Origin: Hellea sp039977295
GTDB lineage: Bacteria > Pseudomonadota > Alphaproteobacteria > Caulobacterales > Maricaulaceae
Assembly: GCA_039977295.1 (NCBI GenBank)
Contig: JBDWDN010000003.1
Span: 682,001 to 746,000, forward strand
Direction of reading: 5' to 3'
Length of the DNA stretch: 64,000 bases
Under the pieces are notes generated by a model. That model saw nothing but the letters and a program-made list of their open reading frames with translations. It did not search any database and was not told where the DNA came from. Positions 16,899-24,038 of this stretch are shown here, one piece after another (position 1 is the first letter of the stretch; each line of letters starts with the position of its first letter). The translations under genes and the position numbers were made by a program.

Positions 16899-16899
16899 C

Positions 16900-18312
16900 T
16901 TACGCCTCCAAAACCTTCTGCCACCTTTTGACTTGTTTACGCACTTCCCTCGGCGCCGTGCCGCCATAGCTTGTGCGGCTTTTGGCTGAGGCGAGAGGGC
17001 TTAGCACGGAATAGACATCTTTGGTGATCTTAGGTTCGACTTTTTGCATGTCGGCCAATGCCAATTCATCCAACGTCACGCCTTGTTTTTCCGCCATAGC
17101 GACGATGGTGCCTGTGACGTGATGCGCGTTACGAAAGGGCATGTTTAATTTACGCACAAGCCAATCGGCGAGGTCTGTGGCCGTTGAATATGCGGCGCCT
17201 GCGGCTTCGGCGAGGCGCTCCTTATTGGGGCTCATATCGCTAACCATTCCGGCCATAGCGGCGAGGCCTAAATCCAGCGCGTCAAAGGCGTCAAAGACGG
17301 GTTCTTTATCTTCTTGCATATCTTTGGAATAGGCGAGGGGCAGGCCTTTCATGACGATTGTAAGGCTGGTTAGCGCGCCCATGATGCGGCCAACTTTGGC
17401 ACGGATTAGCTCAGCTGCGTCTGGATTGCGTTTTTGCGGCATGATGGAGCTGCCTGTTGTAAAGGCGTCGGTTAAGGTGATGAAGCGAAATTGCGCGCTT
17501 GTCCAAATGACTATTTCTTCTGAAAGGCGCGAGAGGTGCGTTGAACAAATCGTGGCGGCGGCGAGGGCTTCAAGGGCGAAGTCACGTGCAGAGACAGCAT
17601 CAAGTGAATTTGCCATAGGCCGCGCAAAGCCAAGCTCTTTAGCGGTTGCCTTGCGGTCAATAGGGTAGGGCGTCCCGGCAAGGGCCGCTGCGCCTAAGGG
17701 GCTCTCATTCATGCGGGCACGGCAGTCTTTGAATCTTGCGCGGTCACGAGCAAACATCTCAAGATAGGCAAGCATGTGATGACCAAAGGTCACGGGCTGT
17801 GCGGATTGCAGGTGCGTAAAGCCGGGCATGATGGTGTCTGTGTTCTCTGCTGCCTGCTCCAAAAGCGCTTTCATCAGCTTTTCAAGCTGGGCGTCAAATT
17901 GGTCGAGATTATCGCGGACCCAAAGGCGGAAGTCTGTGGCGACTTGGTCATTGCGCGAACGTCCCGTATGGAGCCGCCCTGCAGCATCCCCAATTAGATC
18001 TTTCAGGCGGCTTTCAATGTTAAGATGAATATCCTCAAGATCATGCGAGAAGGGGAATGTGCCATTCGCAATTTCTTTCTCGATAGCCTTCAACCCCTTA
18101 TGAATAGATTTCATATCCTTTTTAGTGATGATGCCTTGCTCGGCCAGCATTGAGGAATGGGCTCTCGAGCCGCGAATGTCTTGCGCCGCTAACCGCTTAT
18201 CAAAGTCAATGGAGACATTGATAGCTTGCATTAACTCGCCCGGAGATGCGTTAAAACGACCCCCCCACATCTGTTGGCCTTTATTGGTTTTCTTGCTAGG
18301 TCTTTTAGCCAT
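16900..18312 (-). CDS. argH: Argininosuccinate lyase
   Basis: The start at 18312 gives 470 residues (MAKRPSKK), the usual size. It cleaves argininosuccinate into arginine and fumarate, the last step of arginine synthesis. Visible: the MWGGRF N-terminus, the HTGRSRNDQVATD strand near 118, the THLQSAQPV region near 160 with the catalytic His, and the fumarase/aspartase signature GSSIMPQKRNP near 285, whose Ser is the catalytic base. An ATG 17 codons upstream would extend over the tlpA start. The argH ATG and the tlpA ATG overlap on opposite strands (CATG at 18310-18313). Confidence 0.96.
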   Translation of the reverse strand: MAKRPSKKTNKGQQMWGGRFNASPGELMQAINVSIDFDKRLAAQDIRGSRAHSSMLAEQGIITKKDMKSIHKGLKAIEKEIANGTFPFSHDLEDIHLNIESRLKDLIGDAAGRLHTGRSRNDQVATDFRLWVRDNLDQFDAQLEKLMKALLEQAAENTDTIMPGFTHLQSAQPVTFGHHMLAYLEMFARDRARFKDCRARMNESPLGAAALAGTPYPIDRKATAKELGFARPMANSLDAVSARDFALEALAAATICSTHLSRLSEEIVIWTSAQFRFITLTDAFTTGSSIMPQKRNPDAAELIRAKVGRIMGALTSLTIVMKGLPLAYSKDMQEDKEPVFDAFDALDLGLAAMAGMVSDMSPNKERLAEAAGAAYSTATDLADWLVRKLNMPFRNAHHVTGTIVAMAEKQGVTLDELALADMQKVEPKITKDVYSVLSPLASAKSRTSYGGTAPREVRKQVKRWQKVLEA

Positions 18313-18895
18313 GTCTCTATCGTCTTTCTTTACGCTCGCGAATGCTATCCGCCTCATGCTCATTGCGGGGGGTGTAGCCGTGTTTCTAGTGGTTGCGCAA
18401 TCCTGCAGCCAACCAAAAACAGGCTTAGAACGATTTGCTAAAGACAGCCTTAAAAAATTGACAGCTTTGGAGGCGCCGCCCGTTCAGCCGAAGATGACCT
18501 TTAAGCTGCCGGACGGGGCGGAAATGACGCTGTCGAATTATAAAGGCAAAACCATATTAGTGAATATCTGGGCGACCTGGTGCGCGCCCTGTATCGCCGA
18601 AATGCCGATGTTAGACCAGTTGCAGGCGGAAAAGGGCAGCTCAAAATTTGAGGTCGTCACGATTAGTTTGGACCGCACAGCCCAAGAAGCGGAAAGCTGG
18701 TTTGAGAAGAATAATATTAAGAACCTGCCGCTTTGGCATGACAGCACATATGGCGTAAGCGGGAAATTAGAGCTGCCGGGTGTGCCGACAAGCATTTTCT
18801 ATAATGGCCAAGGACGAGAAATAGCCCGCGTCCTAGGAGAGGTTGACTGGACAAGCCCAGAGGCTTTAGCGTTAGTGGACTATCTGACGGAGTGA
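18311..18895 (+). CDS. tlpA: TlpA-like thioredoxin-fold protein
   Basis: From ATG 18311, 194 residues. Residues 10-30 form a membrane anchor or signal (LIAGGVAVFLVVAQSC). The rest is a TlpA/AhpC-TSA thioredoxin domain with the active site WATWCAPC (Cys91, Cys94) and a cis-Pro loop near VPTSIF. TlpA-type proteins reduce thiols in periplasmic metallochaperones and in cytochrome c oxidase assembly, which fits the Sco protein 12 kb away. A second start at 18356 is possible. The position divergent from argH is the one seen in many alphaproteobacteria. The following glycosylase gene begins three bases after the stop. Confidence 0.85.
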   Translation: MSLSSFFTLANAIRLMLIAGGVAVFLVVAQSCSQPKTGLERFAKDSLKKLTALEAPPVQPKMTFKLPDGAEMTLSNYKGKTILVNIWATWCAPCIAEMPMLDQLQAEKGSSKFEVVTISLDRTAQEAESWFEKNNIKNLPLWHDSTYGVSGKLELPGVPTSIFYNGQGREIARVLGEVDWTSPEALALVDYLTE

Positions 18896-18898
18896 CCC

Positions 18899-19585
18899 AT
18901 GGAAAAGTTCGGCACCATATTTCACCGCGCCGCTAATCGGCATGGCGGAGAAGAGGCTTTGCGAGAGAAGGTTGCGAACCGATATGCTGGATCAACTGTT
19001 GTTATTGACTCTGCGCCGAAATCTGATGATCGCTGGCTGTCTGAATTCTCAAAACGGATTTTTCAATCAGGATTTAATTGGAAAGTTGTCGAGAATAAAT
19101 GGGACGGGTTTGAGGCCGCATTTTGGACGTTTAATCCGTCCAAATGCGCAGATATTGACATGGAAGATATGGAGCGCCTGACCACAGATAAAGCCATTGT
19201 ACGCAACCCTATTAAGATAAAAACTGTCGCGCCGAATGCCCGGATGATTTTGGATATGGCAGCTCAGGCAGGAAGCGCTGATAAATTTATTCGCGGCTGG
19301 GCCAGTGAAGATTATATCGGACTGCTAAGCTATCTTCAAAAACACGGATCGCATTTGGGCCTAAATACTGCCAGCTATGCTTTGCGCTTTTCTGGCGTGC
19401 CAAGTTTTATTCTTAGTAATGACGTGACGGCGGCTCTTATTCATGCGGGCGTTATTGATAAGGCTGTGACATCAAAGAAAGCCAAAATGGCTGTTCAAGA
19501 GGCTTTCAATATATGGAGCCAAGAGAGCGGCGAGAATTTGACTTATGTCAGCCGTGTTTTAGCGCATTCCATCGATGCCGGGTAG
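18899..19585 (+). CDS. DNA-3-methyladenine glycosylase I (Tag)-like protein
   Basis: A 228-residue protein of Tag size. The WLSEFSKRIFQSGFNWKVV segment (about 47-65), with WDGFEAAF after it, resembles the FW-x-x-x-L-x-KR-x-x-F-x-x-AF core of Tag-like HhH glycosylases, which remove alkylated adenine from DNA. The N-terminal Cys and the C-terminal His-x3-Cys that make the zinc snap of E. coli Tag are not seen, so it belongs to a divergent branch and activity is uncertain. It starts three bases after tlpA. Confidence 0.65.
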   Translation: MEKFGTIFHRAANRHGGEEALREKVANRYAGSTVVIDSAPKSDDRWLSEFSKRIFQSGFNWKVVENKWDGFEAAFWTFNPSKCADIDMEDMERLTTDKAIVRNPIKIKTVAPNARMILDMAAQAGSADKFIRGWASEDYIGLLSYLQKHGSHLGLNTASYALRFSGVPSFILSNDVTAALIHAGVIDKAVTSKKAKMAVQEAFNIWSQESGENLTYVSRVLAHSIDAG

Positions 19586-19595
19586 CCGCTCTGTT

Positions 19596-20750
19596 CTATT
19601 CGATCTCTGGTTTCGAACCATCGTCAGTCTCAATGTCTTCCACTATAACAGTTCCATTGCTGTAAAGACCTAATTCTTTGAGTTTCTCGCGTTTGACGAC
19701 TAATTCGTTGACAAATTGTTTTAACGTATTGTGCCCCGTTAGGCTGACACCCGACCGTGATGTGGATGATAGGGAAGAAATTGACTTATAACGCCCTTGG
19801 CCAGCCGTCATATCGGCAATAATAGGGTCATAGCGGTCAATGCTGAATGAGGCCGCGTTTAACATCTGGCTTTTTACATCATCGCGCATATATTTTTTAA
19901 TATGTGTTTCAACATCCCTATCAAAATTAGGGAAGTAAAATTTTGCGACGTCAGTATAAAGCCGAGATACATATTGTTTATTATTGCGTACGTGGAAGCC
20001 GCGCAAAGAATTGACAAATTCTTCCGCATTGAGGTTCAGAATTTGGTTAACATTACTGCCGTTAAAGGCTCTGTTTTGAATTGAGGGCGAGCCTATATCA
20101 CCGAGATAGAAGCCGTAAATAACCTTTGGATTGCGCCAATTCGCGTAGACAATTTTTTCTCGAATATCACGCAGGCTAAGTTTTGTGTTTTTAATATCAA
20201 TGATTTTTGCATCATAAAACTGAACAGCAGGCTTTCCGATTTTTAAATCTTCGGGGCGCTTGACGGGATATTCTTTGGCAAGTTGTTCAACCATAACGGC
20301 ATTGTGCAAGTTAAACCAAAAAGCGAGCTGCTCATTCCTTGGCAGTTTCGAAATGTCAATTTCTGTCCCGATACGCTCAAGGTCTTTCCTATACTCAGTA
20401 AGCATTCCCATAAATTCTGGTCTAATCTCAGAATAGGGGATGCGGTTACCCTCTAGGCGATAAGCAGAGGCATGACCCCGAACAAATCGAGATCCCGTGA
20501 TCGCGTTGGGGCGGCCATATCTTTTTCGGGCCGACGGACCTGTAGACAGAACCATCTCTCCTAAAAGGTCGTTCCAGATATCATAATCGATGCGCGTGGT
20601 TTTCTGTGGACGGGGAATAAATTTATCAAAGCTTTGCGCTTCAAAACTCTGAGCGTTCTGGATGAGGGTAATTTGGGCTGACGCATCCTTGCTGCTTATG
20701 ACCCCAAGGGCTATGATAGCTGCGAGCGTGATGGAATTTAAACGGCGCAT
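19596..20750 (-). CDS. DUF547 domain exported protein
   Basis: A 384-residue protein with a Sec signal (about 1-24). Residues 130-280 carry the DUF547 pattern: LPRNEQLAFWFNLHNAVMV near 140, an LSLRDIREKIV segment near 193, and FYLGDIGSPSIQNRAF near 215, where the conserved Asn/Tyr/Gly residues lie. DUF547 proteins are transglutaminase-like by fold in some analyses and are often linked to glutaredoxin or envelope genes. The C-terminal 90 residues are Ser-rich and probably disordered. The function is unknown. It is divergent from exbD with 152 bases between starts. Confidence 0.85.
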   Translation of the reverse strand: MRRLNSITLAAIIALGVISSKDASAQITLIQNAQSFEAQSFDKFIPRPQKTTRIDYDIWNDLLGEMVLSTGPSARKRYGRPNAITGSRFVRGHASAYRLEGNRIPYSEIRPEFMGMLTEYRKDLERIGTEIDISKLPRNEQLAFWFNLHNAVMVEQLAKEYPVKRPEDLKIGKPAVQFYDAKIIDIKNTKLSLRDIREKIVYANWRNPKVIYGFYLGDIGSPSIQNRAFNGSNVNQILNLNAEEFVNSLRGFHVRNNKQYVSRLYTDVAKFYFPNFDRDVETHIKKYMRDDVKSQMLNAASFSIDRYDPIIADMTAGQGRYKSISSLSSTSRSGVSLTGHNTLKQFVNELVVKREKLKELGLYSNGTVIVEDIETDDGSKPEIE

Positions 20751-20858
20751 TATACCCTCATTTCAACTTCTGATAAGTTATTATCGAAAAACAATAAAAA
20801 CGCAAGTGAATTTTCTGTCATTCCAAATATCCAATGCCCCATTTACATTATTTAATAT

Positions 20859-20872
20859 TATGTTATAACATA
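20859..20872. promoter_or_regulatory. 14-base perfect palindrome upstream of exbD
   Basis: TATGTTATAACATA at 20859-20872 is a perfect palindrome, 31 bases before the exbD start. It lies in AT-rich DNA that would hold the promoter, and TATAAC could serve as a -10 element inside it. A repressor site is plausible; the regulator is unknown. It does not look like a Fur box. Confidence 0.45.
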
Positions 20873-20902
20873 TATTATGGCAATTTATATGGGAGGATAT
20901 AT

Positions 20903-21316
20903 ATGTCGTTTAGTAGAACACGCAGGAGCCGCCGTTCAGATGAGGCGGAGGTCGATATGACGCCTATGCTGGACATTGTCTTTATCATGCTTATTTTCTT
21001 TATCGTGACAGCAACCTTTTTAGATGAACAGGGACTAGACTTTGCGCAGCCGCCTGAAAGCGTCAACTCGCCGTTACCCCCGGCGCCCGCTATTTCCATT
21101 TATGTCGACGCCAAAAATGCTGTGAGTGTCGATAATGTTGCGGCGGAGCTGTCCTCTGTGCCTTCGAGAGTCGAACGCCTCATGGCCGAAAAACCAAATG
21201 CCGTCATTTCGTTACGCGCTGACGCGCAGGCTTCATTAGAACCCGTTGTCTATATCAAAGATCAAATGGCGTTAGCAGGACGCGAAACAGTGATGAAAAT
21301 CGATCGCCCGAATTAA
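20903..21316 (+). CDS. exbD: ExbD/TolR family protein, orphan
   Basis: The start at 20903 follows a GGGAGG site six bases upstream and gives 137 residues. The layout is that of ExbD: a charged cytoplasmic N-terminus, an EAEVDMTPMLDIVFIMLIFFIVTA helix at about 15-38 with the membrane Asp25, then a periplasmic domain. ExbD works with ExbB and TonB, or as TolR with TolQ, to turn proton flow into outer-membrane work. Neither exbB/tolQ nor tonB lies beside it here, which is unusual. Its own palindrome and terminator suggest a single-gene transcript. Confidence 0.88.
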   Translation: MSFSRTRRSRRSDEAEVDMTPMLDIVFIMLIFFIVTATFLDEQGLDFAQPPESVNSPLPPAPAISIYVDAKNAVSVDNVAAELSSVPSRVERLMAEKPNAVISLRADAQASLEPVVYIKDQMALAGRETVMKIDRPN

Positions 21317-21459
21317 AAAATTACCGTTCAAAGGACGATTATGGTTAACGGCGCCTCCTTTGGGCAGGCAGATTTAATGTAGCCTTTCCAAAACTTTACC
21401 AAAAGGGGGCGAAATTGCGACGTGAATTTTCGTAACTATGACTCGGTCTTAGCCCTGAT

Positions 21460-21486
21460 TAAGGCAGAAAAGAGGCCTTATTTTTC
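21460..21486 (+). terminator. Intrinsic terminator after exbD
   Basis: TAAGGC at 21460-21465 pairs with GCCTTA at 21475-21480, a nine-base loop between, followed by TTTTTC from 21481. It lies 144 bases past the exbD stop. The stem is short, so efficiency is uncertain. Confidence 0.5.
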
Positions 21487-21583
21487 TGAGCATTTCCTAA
21501 ATTTCCTGTCACTTGCCGAAAAGGGCAGAGCGGGTCAGCTTGCGTGCATCACTGGGGTGGCCGCATGAAATAGGAGAGACCTC

Positions 21584-21961
21584 ATGCCAAAACTAACGAA
21601 ACTGACTATCGCGGCAACTGCCATTATGCTGGCTATTACGCCAGCCGCCTTTGCTCAAGATAATACCCTCGAGCATAAGCCTGAGGCCCAAATTGTCGAC
21701 ATTTTTGCTTCGGCTGATGTAGACGGAAGCGGCGCGCTTGACCGCGATGAGTTCATTTCATTTGTCGTCATGAAATCAGACACAGGCGATACGGATTATA
21801 AAGCGATCAAGATATCTGGTGAGTATGATAATCACTTCAACACCAAGGATTATAACGCCGATGGATTGCTCACATCGGAAGAGTTAACACCTCCGGTCAA
21901 GGAGCCCTCAAAACATATCGTAAAACCTGAAATGGAGGCGCCGGTTGATAAGCCAGGCTAG
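21584..21961 (+). CDS. Secreted EF-hand calcium-binding protein
   Basis: A 125-residue protein with a Sec signal peptide ending near AFAQD (residue 25). Two canonical 12-residue EF-hand loops are visible: D45 to E56 (DVDGSGALDRDE) and D89 to E100 (DYNADGLLTSEE), both with the expected Asp/Asn ligands and a closing Glu. Two paired hands make a folded calcium sensor or buffer in the periplasm. The C-terminus is Pro/Glu/Lys-rich. It is transcribed alone, with a TAGGAGAGA ribosome site. No catalytic domain is present. Confidence 0.88.
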   Translation: MPKLTKLTIAATAIMLAITPAAFAQDNTLEHKPEAQIVDIFASADVDGSGALDRDEFISFVVMKSDTGDTDYKAIKISGEYDNHFNTKDYNADGLLTSEELTPPVKEPSKHIVKPEMEAPVDKPG

Positions 21962-21965
21962 GCCT

Positions 21966-22013
21966 CATAAAATAATCAGGCCATAAAATAGTCAGGCCAA
22001 AAAGTAATCAGAT
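21966..22013. repeat. Three imperfect 16-base tandem repeats
   Basis: A 16-base unit beginning CATAAAATAATCAGGC at 21966-21981 is repeated at 21982-21997 with one change, and again, more degenerate, at 21998-22013. It starts right after the EF-hand stop codon and runs into the hairpin beside it. Confidence 0.65.
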
Positions 22014-22043
22014 AGGGTATTCCCGATAGGAATGCCCTATCTG
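22009..22043. terminator. Strong 15-bp hairpin after the EF-hand gene
   Basis: Bases 22009-22023 pair with 22029-22043 over 15 positions with one G-T wobble and a five-base loop. No T-run follows on either strand, so it may act as an RNA 3' stabiliser or rho-assisted terminator rather than as a classical intrinsic one. Confidence 0.5.
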
Positions 22044-22156
22044 ACCTTGTCTGCTCTGTGCGGGGGAGCAAAGAGCAAAACAATCTTTCTACATGCCAGA
22101 ATAAAATTTATAGCTTGAACGGAGTATGAATTTTTTAGGTGAAAAGGTTAACGTCT

Positions 22157-23125
22157 TTAAACGATGTAATCTGACATACGCTGAATAACCCAAAACATGG
22201 CGATGGACGCTAGGCCATATGTGAGCAAAGTTTCTGTTTTGCGCAGCGCATTTTTTCCAAATTTCGCAATGGCCGCCAGCCCCAAAATCGTCAAGCCAAC
22301 CACAGCAAACTGGCCTAATTCTACGCCCACATTAAATAATAAGAGCGCGAGAAGTTCAGTTCCTTTGGGGAGTCCAATTTCTGAAAGCGCGCTAGCGAAG
22401 CCGCAGCCATGGATAAGGCCAATCGTGAAACTGATGAGGTAAGGCCGCTTTGTTGCGAGGCTTTTATATCCGTTTCTCTTTCGAATGATTTCCACGCCGA
22501 GTAAAACAATACTAGCGGCGATTAATATTTCTACGGGACGTATCGGTATCGTCAGAAGGCCAAAGGCCGCGAGGGCTAAGGTGATACTATGAGCCAACGT
22601 AAAGGCCGTCGCGACGCCTAAAATTTGCCGCCTTGCCACAAGGAGGGTCAGCCCGATTACAAATAGCAAATGATCCCAGCCATAGAGAATATGCTCAACG
22701 CCAATCCAAAGATAGTGCTTTGCGGCTGAGCTCGCCTTGCCGCCCAGCGGCATGCGCGGATTAGAGGGCTTAACTAAGGCCGTGCGGGTCTCCCCTGACA
22801 GGTAATTAATTTCGGCGAAGACATCGGTAAGCGTGCGCTCCAATCCCGTTAGCGAAATCTCGCCTTGGGTTAGGGCGCATTTCAGTGTGGAGCGTTCTGT
22901 GATCGTCGCGCCTTTACGGGCCGCGATGGGCGCTGTCTGTTCGCAGCTTTGCGGAAAACTGGGTTTAATTTTTAAGCGTTTTCCGTCCAAGACAGGTTGT
23001 TTCCAAACGACGGAAAATTCCGTGGGGCTCGTTTCAGTCAAGCTAAGGAAAGCGGGACGCACTTCATGAGCTGACGCGGAGACGCTCAGTAGTGCCCATA
23101 GAATTATGCCAAGCCATAAACGCAT
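22157..23125 (-). CDS. HupE/UreJ-type membrane protein
   Basis: A 322-residue protein with a signal peptide (about 1-19), a His residue directly after it (SAHEVRPAFL), and an N-terminal extracytoplasmic beta domain with one Cys pair (about 20-125). The C-terminal half has five or six membrane helices with the HupE/UreJ_2 pattern, including GVEHILYGWDHLLFVIGL near 155 and FTLAHSITLALA near 190. Relatives transport Ni2+ or Co2+, and the His/Asp residues in those helices fit metal binding. Its ATG overlaps the stop of the parvulin gene by one base (TAATG), so it is translationally coupled as the last gene of the DUF3604 operon. Confidence 0.85.
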   Translation of the reverse strand: MRLWLGIILWALLSVSASAHEVRPAFLSLTETSPTEFSVVWKQPVLDGKRLKIKPSFPQSCEQTAPIAARKGATITERSTLKCALTQGEISLTGLERTLTDVFAEINYLSGETRTALVKPSNPRMPLGGKASSAAKHYLWIGVEHILYGWDHLLFVIGLTLLVARRQILGVATAFTLAHSITLALAAFGLLTIPIRPVEILIAASIVLLGVEIIRKRNGYKSLATKRPYLISFTIGLIHGCGFASALSEIGLPKGTELLALLLFNVGVELGQFAVVGLTILGLAAIAKFGKNALRKTETLLTYGLASIAMFWVIQRMSDYIV

Positions 23126-24033
23126 TATTTACGCGCCGTGCCTTCACTTTCGCCAGATGTTTCACCGGGCGTTTCACCAGACGTCTCATCTGGGTCTTGA
23201 ACGTCCACTTTATATTTCTTGATAACATCTTTGAGGTTATTCTGATTGGCTATGCGCTGGGCTTGTTCTTGCCATGCCGCCTCCACCTCGCCGCGAACCT
23301 CATTAAATGCAGGCGTTGATTTTGGCGTAACATTATCAATACGGATAAGATGAAGACCAAAAGCACTCTCGACCGGGCCTTGCCAACTCTCCCCAGGCCC
23401 TGTGAATGGCGCCGTGAAAATTCCTTTTGTAAATTCAGGGCCGAAAAGACGGGTGGCTTCGATGGCGCGTAGGTCTTTAAATTGACGTTTTAGCATAAAA
23501 GGATCGCCTTGCATTTCCCAGTCAGTGGGTGGGTTTTGCAAGAGAAGCTTCCCCAATGCGCCGAGCGCCGATTTCTCAATAGCCTCGCCATGTGTTTCTG
23601 GGCTGAAATAGATATGGGAAAAACTGCGTGTTTCAGGAGACACAAATTGGTTTATGTTTTCGCTAAACCAAGCTTTTAGCCTGGCCTCATCTGGCAGCGC
23701 AGGAGCATCCACATCTTCAATAATAAAACGCATTTTTTGGGCGAGGCGGCGGCGAATGATGGTGTCATCTTCGCCAAGTCCCAGACGCTGTGCTTCGCGC
23801 ATCAGGGCTTGCTCTTCGACATGGGAGAAGAGCAATGCCTTCAAATCATCATCGGTTGGTTGACGGCGGTTCTCCCCCGCAAAAATAAGAGCCTGACGCT
23901 CCATCTCCGCTGTTGTCACGGTGATGGTATAATCAGCCTTCGTCACATGACGCTGCCAAACCATATGCCCTGCAAAAAGAAGAGCGCCGAGAATGATAAA
24001 ATGAACTAACGGTTCGCGGAATAACTTAGACAT
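23125..24033 (-). CDS. Parvulin-type peptidyl-prolyl isomerase, membrane-anchored
   Basis: A 302-residue protein with a single N-terminal membrane helix (about 9-24), a SurA-N-like helical region, and a C-terminal parvulin (PpiC) domain. That domain carries SFSHIYFSPE near 140, a long insert, then SWQGPVESAFGLHLIRI near 240. The last 20 residues are a repeat-like tail rich in Glu, Thr, Gly and Ser (ETSGETPGETSG). Parvulins fold periplasmic proteins, and here the likely clients are the two operon partners. It starts five bases after DUF3604 and overlaps HupE. Confidence 0.85.
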   Translation of the reverse strand: MSKLFREPLVHFIILGALLFAGHMVWQRHVTKADYTITVTTAEMERQALIFAGENRRQPTDDDLKALLFSHVEEQALMREAQRLGLGEDDTIIRRRLAQKMRFIIEDVDAPALPDEARLKAWFSENINQFVSPETRSFSHIYFSPETHGEAIEKSALGALGKLLLQNPPTDWEMQGDPFMLKRQFKDLRAIEATRLFGPEFTKGIFTAPFTGPGESWQGPVESAFGLHLIRIDNVTPKSTPAFNEVRGEVEAAWQEQAQRIANQNNLKDVIKKYKVDVQDPDETSGETPGETSGESEGTARK

Positions 24034-24038
24034 TCTTT

